A DNA stretch of 64,000 bases from Pseudomonas helmanticensis (GTDB taxonomy: Bacteria; Pseudomonadota; Gammaproteobacteria; Pseudomonadales; Pseudomonadaceae): contig NZ_FXUY01000002.1 in assembly GCF_900182985.1 (NCBI RefSeq), positions 64,501 through 128,500 of the forward strand, given 5' to 3'. Under the pieces are notes generated by a model. That model searched no databases. It saw only the letters and a program-made list of their open reading frames with translations, and was not told the DNA's origin. The position numbers were made by a program, and so were the translations under genes. This document shows positions 20,502 to 29,274 of this stretch, one piece after another (position 1 is the first letter of the stretch; each line of letters starts with the position of its first letter).

Positions 20502-20843
20502 GTGAGCACGTTGCCACCCTGCCCGAAATGCAATTCCGAATTCACCTACGAAGACGGTACCCAACTGGTGTGCCCTGAGTGCGCCCACGAGTGGTCCGCC
20601 AGTGGCGAAGCCGAAGTGGCATCCGATGATGCCGTGAAGAAAGATTCGGTCGGTAATGTCCTGCAGGACGGCGACACCATCACCGTGATCAAGGATCTCA
20701 AGGTCAAGGGCACCTCGCTGGTGGTCAAGGTCGGCACCAAGGTCAAGAACATCCGCCTGTGCGATGGCGACCACGACATCGACTGCAAGATCGACGGCAT
20801 CGGCCCGATGAAACTGAAATCCGAGTTCGTCAGAAAAGTCTGA
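20502..20843 (+). CDS. yjdM: PhnA/YjdM-type zinc-ribbon protein
   Basis: Small protein of 113 aa. I chose the GTG at 20502, which has AAGGAG eight bases upstream. The N-terminus is a zinc ribbon (CPKC then CPEC, 18 residues apart), and the C-terminal PhnA domain has the family sequence [20 protein letters not shown] and GTKVKNIRL. Despite the old name PhnA, the E. coli relative is not established as a phosphonoacetate hydrolase and the function is unknown. It stands alone between ispB and the Fur-box gene. Confidence 0.9.
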   Translation: MSTLPPCPKCNSEFTYEDGTQLVCPECAHEWSASGEAEVASDDAVKKDSVGNVLQDGDTITVIKDLKVKGTSLVVKVGTKVKNIRLCDGDHDIDCKIDGIGPMKLKSEFVRKV

Positions 20844-20971
20844 TTCTGCTGTGATCCATCCCGCGCCAGCCGTGGGATGGCGCTTCACCCTCCCCCCGTT
20901 TCAACCCGATAAAACCGTGCAATAGCCAAACGCCAGCCGTTTTGACCTTACGCAATCTTTACCCGGAAAAA

Positions 20972-21022
20972 TTCACAATCTGCCAATAGGCGCTTGCTAT
21001 TTAGATAATAAGAATTATTCTC
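20972..21022 (+). promoter_or_regulatory. Promoter with Fur box upstream of the 85-aa gene
   Basis: TTCACA (20972-20977) and TGCTAT (20995-21000), 17 bases apart, form a plausible promoter. Just downstream at 21004-21022 lies GATAATAAGAATTATTCTC, matching 15 of 19 positions of the Fur consensus GATAATGATAATCATTATC. A repressor bound there would cover the transcription start. Confidence 0.75.
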
Positions 21023-21051
21023 ATCAAACACCTTCAATGGAGATGAGAACC

Positions 21052-21309
21052 ATGACTTATCTGATCGACGCCTGGCTGGATCGCCCACACCCTTACCTCA
21101 GAATCCTCCATCGGGAGACCGGTGAAGTCTGCGCGGTGCTTGAAGAAGAAGCCTTACATGAACTGCAGGATCAAGGGGATCTGGACGTCAGCAGCCTGAA
21201 TTCCAGCGAACCGTTGGTGCTCAAGGAGCTGGTGCGCAATCTGTTCCTGTTCTGCTATGCCCGGGCCTTGCGCCCGACCAGTGAGCTACACCACAAGATC
21301 GAATTATGA
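21052..21309 (+). CDS. Small conserved protein, predicted iron-repressed (PA4570-like)
   Basis: 85 aa from the ATG at 21052, with GGAGATGAG upstream; the in-frame ATGs at 21037 and 21043 overlap this ribosome-binding site and are less likely. The sequence is MTYLIDAWLDRPHPYLRILH, acidic in the middle (VLEEEALHELQDQGDLD), without a signal peptide or membrane segment. I recognise no domain. By position it corresponds to the small protein next to ispB in P. aeruginosa, which I recall as strongly induced by iron limitation; the Fur box directly upstream fits. Function unknown. Confidence 0.8.
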   Translation: MTYLIDAWLDRPHPYLRILHRETGEVCAVLEEEALHELQDQGDLDVSSLNSSEPLVLKELVRNLFLFCYARALRPTSELHHKIEL

Positions 21310-21322
21310 AACCCGGTAAAAA

Positions 21323-21413
21323 CTGCAGGAGTGAGCCTGCTCGCGAAGACTGATCAACATCCAACACATAGGTTGTCTGTCACACCGCCTTCGCGAGCAA
21401 GCCCGCTCCCACA
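21323..21413. repeat. REPIN-type pair, GAGC(C/G)GAGCC...CTCGCGAA family
   Basis: Left unit CTGCAGGAGTGAGCCTGCTC+GCGAA (21323-21347) and right unit TTCGCGAGCAAGCCCGCTCC+CACA (21390-21413), inverted, with a 42-base spacer. Between the Fur-box gene and fklB. Confidence 0.8.
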
Positions 21414-21441
21414 TTAGCCCGCCATCAAGGCAGGCCCGGGA

Positions 21442-22059
21442 TTACAGAACGTCCAGCAGCTCGACGTCGAATACCAGAACGCTGTGCGGCGGAATGCTGC
21501 CAACGCCTTGTTCGCCGTAAGCCAGTTCGCTCGGCACGTACAGACGCCATTTGCTGCCGGCATTCATCAGTTGCAGGGCTTCGGTCCAGCCAGCGATCAC
21601 GCCGCCAACCGGGAATTCTGCAGGCTGGCCGCGCTCGTAGGAGCTGTCGAACACAGTGCCGTCGATCAGTGTGCCGTGGTAGTGAGTACGCACTTGATCT
21701 TCACGGGTCGGCTTAGCACCTTCACCCTGAGTCAGCACTTCGAACTGCAGGCCGGAAGCCAGAGTGGTGATGCCATCACGCTTGGCGTTTTCAGCCAGGA
21801 AGGCCAGGCCTTCGCCAGCAGCGGCTTCAGCTTTGGCAGCTGCTTCGGCTTGCATGATTTCGCGGATAACCTTGAAGCTGGCGGACATCTCTTCCTGGCC
21901 AACACGGCTTTCCTTACCGGCGAAAGCGTCGGTCAGACCCGCCAGGATCGCGTCCAGGTTAACGCCAGGTGGCGGGTTGTCGCGCAGCTGATCACCCAGC
22001 TGACGGCCGATGCCGTAGCTGACGCGGGTTTCGTGGGTGGACAGATTTACTTCGGACAT
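21442..22059 (-). CDS. fklB: FKBP-type peptidyl-prolyl isomerase FklB
   Basis: 205 aa, close to the 206 aa of E. coli FklB (FKBP22). The N-terminal helical dimerisation arm (VSYGIGRQLGDQLRDN through EEMSASFKVIREIMQ) contains an Ala/Glu-rich helix (AEAAAKAEAAAGE). The C-terminal FKBP domain shows VRTHYHGTLIDGTVFDSSY, GVIAGWTEALQLMNAGSKW and PSELAYGEQGVGSIPPHSVL, with the usual active-site aromatics. No signal peptide, so probably cytosolic. The start at 22059 (MSEVNLSTHETR) is the usual one for the family. Confidence 0.95.
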   Translation of the reverse strand: MSEVNLSTHETRVSYGIGRQLGDQLRDNPPPGVNLDAILAGLTDAFAGKESRVGQEEMSASFKVIREIMQAEAAAKAEAAAGEGLAFLAENAKRDGITTLASGLQFEVLTQGEGAKPTREDQVRTHYHGTLIDGTVFDSSYERGQPAEFPVGGVIAGWTEALQLMNAGSKWRLYVPSELAYGEQGVGSIPPHSVLVFDVELLDVL

Positions 22060-22181
22060 GACACTGCTCCGCTGTGCGGACGGCCACAAGACTTGCCGTG
22101 CGTGCACAGCGCGTCCCGGCGCGCCCGGAACCAAAAGGGCGAGCAGACTAGCACAGATGTTCCGGCGATGGCGCGCAAGGC

Positions 22182-22487
22182 CTATAGGGCCGAACGCCAG
22201 GCCAGCGGCACTTTCAGGCTTTCCTCGCTGCTAGGGCCCATGCCGCACATTTCATCATGTACCGAGGTGTGTACGAGGTTGAACGGCAGCACCGGAAAGG
22301 CATGCAGCAAATCCCGCGCATGCTCCACCGAACGCAGCGTCAGCATGTTGCCCTTGGGATCACTCAATGGATACGCGGCGCCATGCATGCGCGCTTCGAG
22401 CAGATAAATCCCGCCCTCCATGGAGATCAGGTTCAGCTCATCGACCTTCCTGGCAATGGCAAACGCATTCAACTCTTGCAGGTTCAT
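22182..22487 (-). CDS. Small conserved Pseudomonas protein (DUF6482-like)
   Basis: 101 aa, MNLQELNAFAIARKVDELNL; no signal peptide, no membrane segment. The middle (GGIYLLEARMHGAAYPLSDP) and the LTLRSVEHARDLL stretch resemble what I remember as DUF6482, a family of unknown function found mainly in Pseudomonas. It lies between fklB and a yqhA-type gene, on the same strand but with spacing of over 100 bases each side, so not an obvious operon. Confidence 0.75.
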   Translation of the reverse strand: MNLQELNAFAIARKVDELNLISMEGGIYLLEARMHGAAYPLSDPKGNMLTLRSVEHARDLLHAFPVLPFNLVHTSVHDEMCGMGPSSEESLKVPLAWRSAL

Positions 22488-22565
22488 CAGCGCACCTCAC
22501 GCGGTGGCGAATCAGGACGTCTACAGGGATATGCCCGCGCGCCCCAAAGCACAAGCCACAAACGA

Positions 22566-22599
22566 CACCGCCCGTCTGTTTCACAACAGACGGGCGGTG
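22566..22599 (-). terminator. Perfect 15-bp hairpin after the yqhA-type gene
   Basis: CACCGCCCGTCTGTT and AACAGACGGGCGGTG pair perfectly around TCAC. It is 25 bases past the yqhA stop on the minus strand, but the following T-tract is weak (GTCGTTTG), so termination may be factor-assisted. Confidence 0.7.
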
Positions 22600-22623
22600 T
22601 TCATTGCCGTGATCAGAGGTTGA

Positions 22624-23112
22624 TCAGTGCTTGGTGAGCTTGTCCAGGTAACCCATGGCAAATGCCGAGATCACGAAAGTCATGTGGATGATCACGTACC
22701 ACATCAGATGCTCGGGATCGACGTTCTTGGCGTCCATGAAGATGCGCAGCAAGTGAATCGAGGAAATCGCCACGATCGAGGCGGCGACTTTCATCTTCAG
22801 CGATGAAGAGTCCATGGTGCCCAGCCAGCTGAGCTTTTCCTTGCCTTCATCGATGTTCAGTTCAGAGACGAAGTTCTCGTAGCCGGAAATCATCACCATG
22901 ACCAGCAGGCCGCCGACCAGCGCCATATCGATCAGCGACAGCAGCACCAGAATCAGTTCCGACTCGGCCATCGAGAAGACGTTGGGCAGGATGTGAAAAA
23001 CTTCCTGGAAAAATTTCAGTGCCAGCGCCAGCAGCCCGAGGGACAGCCCGATATAGATCGGCGCCAGCAGCCAGCGCGAGGCGTACATTGCGTTTTCGAT
23101 AAAGCGTTCCAT
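22624..23112 (-). CDS. yqhA: YqhA/UPF0114 family inner-membrane protein
   Basis: 162 aa with three or four predicted membrane helices: [57 protein letters not shown] and [30 protein letters not shown] is the family signature of UPF0114 (TIGR00645). The biochemical role is not known. Monocistronic by spacing. Confidence 0.93.
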   Translation of the reverse strand: MERFIENAMYASRWLLAPIYIGLSLGLLALALKFFQEVFHILPNVFSMAESELILVLLSLIDMALVGGLLVMVMISGYENFVSELNIDEGKEKLSWLGTMDSSSLKMKVAASIVAISSIHLLRIFMDAKNVDPEHLMWYVIIHMTFVISAFAMGYLDKLTKH

Positions 23113-23272
23113 TGAATCTCACACAGGGGGCTGGAAATGGCGGCGAGTATACCAGCCACCGATGACAGCCAGAAACCGCCCGCAAATCCGTCACCTGCGT
23201 GTGTGTGTCATTTTTTTTCTGCTAGTGTCCAAACCATTGACAGCCCAGCGACAGTGGACAGGACGTGTGGAA

Positions 23273-25102
23273 ATGGATGTGCGATTGCCGTTAACGACCG
23301 CCGGAATTTGCTTCGCCCTGCTGCTCGGCGGTTGCTCGCCGGGTGAAGAGAAGCACGCGCTGAGCCTTGAAGAAAAGACCGCACAGTTTGAACAGTCGCT
23401 CGACGCCATTACCGATCCGAAGCTCAAGGACGCCGTCAGCGAACTCGGCGGCTCGCTGCTGCTGCTCGAACGTGCACAGCAGAAACTCGACGGCATTCCA
23501 ATGCGTATCGAGTACGGCGAAGACGCCCTTGGCGTACTCAAGCACTACCCTACCCCGCAGGCGCTGGTCGACACCTTTATCAACGGCCTGTTCGTCCTGC
23601 ACAAGGACGCCAGCTCCGACTACCTCACCGATCTGCAACCGGTATTCCCGTTCATTCTCAACACCCCCGGCGGCTTCCTGTTCCCGCATGGCGTGGAATG
23701 GCAATCGGTGACCCTGAGCAACAAACGCGTGATTGCCTGGCAGCCGGAATGGTCGGAAACCGATCCCGGCATTCAGCTCAGCCCGTCCAGTTCCAACGTC
23801 ACCAACCCCGATGACCTGACTGTGACGTACCCGTTCATCGAGGGCCTGGATGTCGACAAGAAGACCCAGCCGCAACCGGTGAGCCTGCAAGGCCAGGTCG
23901 AAGTCATCGCACCGCGTCGCCTGTACACTTTCGATCTGACGAAAAAAGACCTCGGCCAGACCCGCACCAATGACAATCTCAGCGTCAAACTGCTCAAGCT
24001 TGAAAAGAACTACGCCGAAGTCGAAGTCAGCAACAGCCTGCCCCTCGCCGCGCAAGTCGCTGGCACCCCGCTCAATCCACTGATCGTGCAGGCGCGCGAC
24101 AACACCGGGCAATACCTGGTGCGCGCCGGTTCGATCAACGAGAGCCCGGAACAAGTGGCCTTCTACGAGAAACAACTGGTGCACCTGCAACAGCAGAAGA
24201 GCTGGAGCGATAGCCTGGAAACACAGCTGACCAACGATCAGCAAACTTTCGAACAGCAACACCCGCGACGCTACAACAAGGTCTACTTCAACGGCCCGAT
24301 CGAGACTCTGGAAGTCAGCGTGCTGGATTTCTCGTCTGCCACGGTGACCCGCAAGGCGCTGGATCTGCCGATCCGCGCGTTCAGCCAGCACACCACGGAA
24401 AAAGCCATACAGCCGCTGGATCTGCCGGTGGTGGTTTACGACGACCAGGCCGTGAGCTGGCTCAAAGGCGCGAGCCTGACGGAAGAACAGCTGAAAGCCG
24501 GGATCCGTATTCATCAGTCGGTCGAAGACCCGAGCGCTGCCCGTATCGAGTTTTCCCATCGCCGCACGTTCAACGATGAATTGCTCGGCGATGACTTCAG
24601 CCCCGGTGAAAGCCCGGTGACGTTCTTCACGGAAAAACACAACGGCAAACTCGACGAGCCCATCGAATTACCGCCCGAGGCGTATCAGGTCGATCCGCTG
24701 CAAGCGACGATTACCTACGATTTGAATCTGTTTCCGGAAACCCCGGCGATCGCGGTCGGTTCGATGCCGCTGTTTCTCGCCACCGTGGCCCAGCAAGCAT
24801 ACGACGCCAATTCCCTGCCCAAAGGCCTGGAGATCAAGAACAACACACTGGTGGTGGATCTGAAATTGTTTCCGGCCAACGAATGGCGTTTCTTCGTCAA
24901 GGACGACAGCGGCAATTACCTGAAGCAGATTCTTTCGGTCAGCCACGATGCGAAGGCAGAAGGCCCGGCACTGTTCGGCGTGCACTATTTCTACGGCCAT
25001 CCGACACGCGTGGAAACCTATCAGCGGACCGACCTCGCCACCGTGCAATACGGCTTTGAGGTCAAACTCGACAAGGCGCAGGCGGGCAACTCGGCGCCGT
25101 AA
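23273..25102 (+). CDS. Large predicted lipoprotein of unknown function
   Basis: 609 aa from the ATG at 23273; the frame is open further upstream, but this start places a clean lipoprotein signal peptide at the N-terminus (LPLTTAGICFALLLGGC, lipidated Cys about residue 21). Residues after Cys are SPGEE, with no Asp at +2, so outer-membrane sorting is expected. The mature part begins with a helical Glu/Lys-rich stretch (LSLEEKTAQFEQSLDAITD), then long beta-rich sequence with no motif I recognise. It appears to be a conserved pseudomonad lipoprotein by context. GC content matches its neighbours. Confidence 0.85.
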   Translation: MDVRLPLTTAGICFALLLGGCSPGEEKHALSLEEKTAQFEQSLDAITDPKLKDAVSELGGSLLLLERAQQKLDGIPMRIEYGEDALGVLKHYPTPQALVDTFINGLFVLHKDASSDYLTDLQPVFPFILNTPGGFLFPHGVEWQSVTLSNKRVIAWQPEWSETDPGIQLSPSSSNVTNPDDLTVTYPFIEGLDVDKKTQPQPVSLQGQVEVIAPRRLYTFDLTKKDLGQTRTNDNLSVKLLKLEKNYAEVEVSNSLPLAAQVAGTPLNPLIVQARDNTGQYLVRAGSINESPEQVAFYEKQLVHLQQQKSWSDSLETQLTNDQQTFEQQHPRRYNKVYFNGPIETLEVSVLDFSSATVTRKALDLPIRAFSQHTTEKAIQPLDLPVVVYDDQAVSWLKGASLTEEQLKAGIRIHQSVEDPSAARIEFSHRRTFNDELLGDDFSPGESPVTFFTEKHNGKLDEPIELPPEAYQVDPLQATITYDLNLFPETPAIAVGSMPLFLATVAQQAYDANSLPKGLEIKNNTLVVDLKLFPANEWRFFVKDDSGNYLKQILSVSHDAKAEGPALFGVHYFYGHPTRVETYQRTDLATVQYGFEVKLDKAQAGNSAP

Positions 25103-25117
25103 AAAACAAGATCAACA

Positions 25118-25145
25118 GATCGCAGCCTGCGGCAGCTCCTACAGG
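25118..25145. repeat. Single REP unit, GATCGCAGCCTGCGGCAGCT family
   Basis: One 28-base unit (GATCGCAGCCTGCGGCAGCT+CCTACAGG) 16 bases after the lipoprotein gene. No partner unit nearby. Confidence 0.7.
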
Positions 25146-25152
25146 GTAGGTG

Positions 25153-25470
25153 TTAATTGAGGCTGCGGCTGCGGCCACCGTTGATCTGCCGCAGCTGGGC
25201 TTGCAGGTGCAGGCTCCAGATCTGCGGATCATCGGCCAGTTCGTAGCCGTGCAGGGTCAGACTTTCAACGATGGTGTCGAGAATCGACTCGGCGGCGATC
25301 GGTCCGTGAAACGGGCCCTGGGCTTTGATCGCGGATGGTTGTTCGCCGGCCATGCCGGCCGCGAAGAGCAGCGTCCACATGCCGTTATCGCCGGCCAACG
25401 GCTTGATGGCGCATTCGATTCGGGTCACCAGACCCAGGCACTGACGGGTGAGACAGAGGTTGCGCGACAT
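25153..25470 (-). CDS. Small conserved protein of unknown function
   Basis: 105 aa, MSRNLCLTRQCLGLVTRIEC with three closely spaced Cys at residues 6, 11 and 20. The middle is GMWTLLFAAGMAGEQPSAIK; the central LDTIVESLTLHGYELADDPQ region and a C-terminal basic tail (GGRSRSLN) complete it. No known domain recognised, no signal peptide. It is convergent with the lipoprotein gene and faces away from the Lon-like gene. Codon use is ordinary for the genome, which argues that it is real. Confidence 0.7.
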   Translation of the reverse strand: MSRNLCLTRQCLGLVTRIECAIKPLAGDNGMWTLLFAAGMAGEQPSAIKAQGPFHGPIAAESILDTIVESLTLHGYELADDPQIWSLHLQAQLRQINGGRSRSLN

Positions 25471-25672
25471 GGCGGCGACCCTCGGTGAAGCCGGTATTCA
25501 GCCCCCACGGGAGGACTGGCTCGATCCAGTGATACTGTCGATATCCTTGAGCTGAGAATAGAAGAAAAGCGCGCCGCACAAACCGAATCAGACCAGAAGG
25601 CGCCGAATGGTCATTGTGTGAAGTTTGACGTCAGAGTAGTGACGAATTTCCGATGGATTAACACCAAACAAA
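25471..25672. other. Intergenic stretch upstream of the 105-aa gene
   Basis: No open frame with convincing coding character. It must hold the promoter of the 105-aa gene on the minus strand, but I see no good -35/-10 pair. Together with the adjacent REPIN it makes a gap of 311 bases. Confidence 0.5.
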
Positions 25673-25762
25673 TGTGGGAGCGAGCCTGCTCGCGAATGCG
25701 GAGTGCCAGGCAACTTATTCGTCGTCTGATGCACCGCTTTCGCGAGCAGGCTCGCTCCCACA
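25673..25762. repeat. REPIN-type pair, TGTGGGAGCGAGCCTGCTCG family
   Basis: TGTGGGAGCGAGCCTGCTCG+CGAA at 25673-25696 and its exact reverse complement at 25739-25762, with a 42-base spacer. Lies just past the stop of the Lon-like gene. Confidence 0.88.
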
Positions 25763-25781
25763 GTTTTGACCGCGTTAAGGC

Positions 25782-28220
25782 TTAAGCCGGTTTGGCTTCG
25801 GCCAGAGCCTCCTGGGCCAGTTCCTTTTCCGCTTCCTTGAGGTCTTCCTCGCTGATCATCTCGGCGATGTCGCGCAAGCGCTCCACTACCCGCGCGTTGA
25901 TGCTGCCTTCCGGGAATTCACCGTCGGCATTCGGCTCACCCGCCGGCTCGCCAACCAGCAAGCTCAACGCCTCATCAGCCTGACGCACCGCGTAAACGTG
26001 GAACTGCCCGGCACGCACCGCCGCCAGGACCTTCTCATCCAGCATCAACGTGGCAACGTTGGCCTGCGGAATGATCGCGCCCTGCTCACCGGTCAGTCCG
26101 CGCGCTTCACAGAGACGGAAGAAGCCTTCGATCTTCTCGTTGACCCCGCCCACCGCCTGCACTTCGCCGAACTGGTTGATCGAACCGGTGATCGCAAAGC
26201 ACTGCTTCAATGGCGTTTTCGACAGCGCCGAAATCAGCGTGCACGCCTCACCCAGCGACGCACTGTCGCCATCGACGTAACCGTAGGATTGCTCCAGCGC
26301 AATGCTCGCGGAAATCGCCAGCGGGAATTCCTGAGCGTAACGGCTGCCCAGATACCCGGTGAGGATCATCACGCCTTTGGAGTGGATCGGCTGGCCGAGG
26401 TTGACCTCACGCTCGATGTCGACGATACCGCTGCCGCCCGGGTACACCGTGGCGGAAATCCGCGCCGGCACACCGAACGCCGAGTCGCCGACTTCGAGCA
26501 CGGTCAGGCCGTTGCACTTGCCGACTGCGGCGCCATCGGTATCGATCAGGATGATCCCGGCGAGCATGTCGTCGAGAATCCGCGCCGAGACACGCCCGGT
26601 GCGGGTGGCTTTGGCTTTCAATGCACGTTCAATGTGCCCGGCGTCGGTTCTTTCATCGCCGGCCAGATGCCGGATGAAGTCCGCTTCGCTGACCAACTGG
26701 AACAGATCGCCGATACGCGCCGACAGACGTCCCTGATGCTCGGCCAGTCGTGCACTGTAAGTGGCCAGACGCGCCACCGCATCGGCGGTCAGCGGTGCCA
26801 TGCCTTCTTCCGAGGTACGGGTTTTCAGCAATTGGGCGAACTGCTCGAGACTCTCGTCGACCATCGGGATGTCTTCGTCGAAGTCGACCAGCACGCGGAA
26901 CATTTCCTGGAAGTCCGGATCGAGGTCTTGCAGCGTGTAATACAGCTGCCGCGCACCGATGATGATGACTTTGACCTGCAACGGAATGTGCTGCGGGTTG
27001 AGCGTTACAGTGGCGAAACGGCCCATCTCGCCCAGCGGCGATTCCATTTTCAGCTTGCGCGATTGCAGGGCGCGCTTGAGCGCATCCCACACGAACGGCT
27101 CGCTGAGCATTTTTTCCGCTTCAAGAATCAGGAAACCGCCGTTGGCGCGGTGCAAGGCGCCCGGACGCAACTGACGATAAGTGGTGTAGAGCGCGCCCTG
27201 ATCGGTGGTGTATTCGATACGGCCGAAGAGGTTTTCGTAAGTCGGGTGCGGTTCGAACACCACCGGCGCACCACCGCTGGCCGGATGACCGACGACCAGG
27301 CTTGGCGCGTATTGCTCTTCGAGCAGTTTGCGCGCGACAGCGTCGGTCTTGCTGTCGTCGACCAGTTGCTCGACCACGGTTTTCAGCAGGTACACCTGCA
27401 TCGCTTGCAGATAACCGCAGACCGCAGCGTTTTCCGCGTACTTCTCGGATAACGGCGACAGCAGCGGCTGCAGGGCCAGCGTAATGGTTTCTTCGTTGAG
27501 CGAACGCAGCTGATTGTTCGATTCGCGCTTCCACTGCGGCAGGCTGGCGAGTTCTTCGTTCAAGCGCTCTTCGAGACCGGAGATGTCCTCGTGGAAACGC
27601 TCACGATCGGCTTCCGGCAGTTGGGCGAATTCGGCTTCGTCCAGCGCCTTGCCATCGAGCATCGGCGTGAAGGCAATGTTGCTGCTGTCGCGGTACAGGG
27701 CGACGTCTTTTTCCAGCGCCAGGCGTTCGATGATGTCGAGGGCCTTGTCGTAGCGCTGGTTGAAGGCGCGGTCGATGGCGCTTTTCTTCTGCTGGTAGGA
27801 CGGATGCTCGAACACCGCCGGAAACGTCGCCAGCAGGTTGTCGATCAAGCCGTTGATGTCAGCCGTGAACGAGGTGGCCGTGCCCGAAGGCAGTTCCAGC
27901 GCACGCGGCTCGCGCGGTTCATCGAAATTGTTGACGTAGACCCAGTCCGCCGGGGTCTGCAGGCGTTTGCCTTCGGCCTTCAGGTAGCGTTTGACGAACG
28001 AGAAGCGGCCGGTGCCGGGCTCGCCCATGACGAAGACGTTGTAACCGGGGCGTGGCATCGCCACACCGAACTGCAAGGCTTCGACCGCGCGTTCCTGGCC
28101 GAGCACACCGCGAAAGGGCTCCAGATCATTGGTGGTAGTGAAGCTGAACTGTTCAGCGGAAAACGGACGGGTCAGCGCTTCGGGCGCGAGACGCAAGCTG
28201 GCAGCAACAGGATCAGGCAT
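25782..28220 (-). CDS. Lon-related ATP-dependent protease
   Basis: 812-aa AAA+ serine protease of the Lon-like (AAA_32 / LonB-type) group, without the classical Lon N-terminal domain. The P-loop is GEPGTGRFSF near residues 66-75, with Arg where Lys is usual. The C-terminal protease domain carries the Ser-Lys dyad: Ser653 in DGDSASLGEA and Lys696 in GGVNEKIEGF, 43 residues apart as in E. coli Lon. An acidic Ala/Glu tail follows (EDLKEAEKELAQEALAEAKP). Cytosolic; substrates unknown. Monocistronic. Confidence 0.93.
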   Translation of the reverse strand: MPDPVAASLRLAPEALTRPFSAEQFSFTTTNDLEPFRGVLGQERAVEALQFGVAMPRPGYNVFVMGEPGTGRFSFVKRYLKAEGKRLQTPADWVYVNNFDEPREPRALELPSGTATSFTADINGLIDNLLATFPAVFEHPSYQQKKSAIDRAFNQRYDKALDIIERLALEKDVALYRDSSNIAFTPMLDGKALDEAEFAQLPEADRERFHEDISGLEERLNEELASLPQWKRESNNQLRSLNEETITLALQPLLSPLSEKYAENAAVCGYLQAMQVYLLKTVVEQLVDDSKTDAVARKLLEEQYAPSLVVGHPASGGAPVVFEPHPTYENLFGRIEYTTDQGALYTTYRQLRPGALHRANGGFLILEAEKMLSEPFVWDALKRALQSRKLKMESPLGEMGRFATVTLNPQHIPLQVKVIIIGARQLYYTLQDLDPDFQEMFRVLVDFDEDIPMVDESLEQFAQLLKTRTSEEGMAPLTADAVARLATYSARLAEHQGRLSARIGDLFQLVSEADFIRHLAGDERTDAGHIERALKAKATRTGRVSARILDDMLAGIILIDTDGAAVGKCNGLTVLEVGDSAFGVPARISATVYPGGSGIVDIEREVNLGQPIHSKGVMILTGYLGSRYAQEFPLAISASIALEQSYGYVDGDSASLGEACTLISALSKTPLKQCFAITGSINQFGEVQAVGGVNEKIEGFFRLCEARGLTGEQGAIIPQANVATLMLDEKVLAAVRAGQFHVYAVRQADEALSLLVGEPAGEPNADGEFPEGSINARVVERLRDIAEMISEEDLKEAEKELAQEALAEAKPA

Positions 28221-28521
28221 CGGGCTTCCTTAACAATCAGGCGGGGCAGATAGCGGCATTCTGGCGCTGCCCGTGCCCCACTGGCAAGGCGCGCCATGTG
28301 ACAAAGCATAGACAACCGCCCCGCTACGCAGCAGGCCCCCGGAAACCGGGGTCATGAGCGAATCTTTTGTAAAAAATCACGGAACCCCGGGAACGTGCCT
28401 AAACTCCAAACTGCGCGGCTGGAACTAATACCGGCCCACTGGCTTCGTTTGGGTCTGTCTCGTACAGAGCTTGGGGGGCCAGAACCCTGTCCATTGGTAT
28501 GCACATAAAGAGAACAAAGCT
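28221..28521. other. Intergenic region between Lon-like protease and DUF3015 gene
   Basis: About 300 bases without a gene; it serves both divergent genes. It holds a small perfect hairpin CCCCGG-AAA-CCGGGG at 28337-28351 with no T-tract, and a TCTGT/ACAGA dyad at about 28456-28468. No repeat of the REP families and no confident promoter call. Confidence 0.5.
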
Positions 28522-29010
28522 ATGAAACGGATTCTTCTCGGTACTCTCTTCACCGCTGTATCCATCAACGCAATGGCGCAAGCTCCAGGCGGCCCGGATT
28601 GCGGTTGGGGCAACATGCTGTTCGAAGGTCAGCGTGGCACCCCGGCGCACTTCCTCGCTTCCACCACCAACGGCACTTCCGGTAACGCTACGTTTGGTAT
28701 GACTTCCGGCACCAACGGTTGCTCGACCAACGCGTCGCTGACCTACGGCGGCAAATCCTGGTTTGCCATGAATGGCATGATGAACGAGCTGTCCGAAGAC
28801 ATGGCCAAAGGCAACGGCGAAGCGCTGACGACTTATGCCGTGGTACTGGGCGTGGCGCCGGAAGATCGCGCGCATTTCGCTGCTGTGACTCACGAGCACT
28901 TCCAGCAAATCTTCAGCAAGGCTGACGTGACCGCTGAAGACGTGCATACCAACACCCTGGCCGTACTGAAATCGGATCCTCGTCTGGCCAAGTACGCTAC
29001 TCAGGCTTAA
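28522..29010 (+). CDS. DUF3015 family exported protein
   Basis: 162 aa from the ATG at 28522 (AAAGAGAACAAAGCT upstream). Signal peptide MKRILLGTLFTAVSINAMAQ with cleavage near AMA-Q. The mature protein shows GGPDCGWGNMLFEGQRGTP, then a Gly/Thr/Ser/Asn-rich segment (NGTSGNATFGMTSGTNGC), then an alpha-helical C-terminal half (LSEDMAKGNGEALTTYAVVL). These are DUF3015 features; function unknown, periplasmic or outer-membrane location expected. Followed by its own terminator. Confidence 0.9.
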   Translation: MKRILLGTLFTAVSINAMAQAPGGPDCGWGNMLFEGQRGTPAHFLASTTNGTSGNATFGMTSGTNGCSTNASLTYGGKSWFAMNGMMNELSEDMAKGNGEALTTYAVVLGVAPEDRAHFAAVTHEHFQQIFSKADVTAEDVHTNTLAVLKSDPRLAKYATQA

Positions 29011-29021
29011 GCTCGACTCCA

Positions 29022-29052
29022 CCCGTTTCCTTCGGGAAGCGGGTTTTGTTTT
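29022..29052 (+). terminator. Intrinsic terminator after the DUF3015 gene
   Basis: CCCGTTTCC and GGAAGCGGG form a stem with one G-T pair around TTCG, followed by TTTTGTTTTG; 12 bases after the stop. Confidence 0.85.
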
Positions 29053-29084
29053 GAATACCGTCAGTCCATCGTGACGCAGAACCT

Positions 29085-29216
29085 TGTGGCGAGGGGATTT
29101 ATCCCCGTTCGGCTGCGAAGCAGTCGTGAACCTGTGCATACGGAGTATCTGATGCATTGGGGATACAGGTTTTGGGGCCGCTTCGCAGCCCAACGGGGAT
29201 AAATCCCCTCGCCACA
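29085..29216. repeat. Paired palindromic repeat, GTGGCGAGGGGATTTATCCCC family
   Basis: Same layout as at 8052-8179: TGTGGCGAGGGGATTTATCC+CCGTT left arm and reverse complement right arm ending CTCGCCACA. The spacer also contains GGCTGCGAAGC and GCTTCGCAGCC, so a second stem is nested inside. Confidence 0.87.
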
Positions 29217-29274
29217 GGGTGGAGTGTTGACCCCCGATTCGGGTTTTATTTTCTTTCGACTTAAGTTGCCACTT

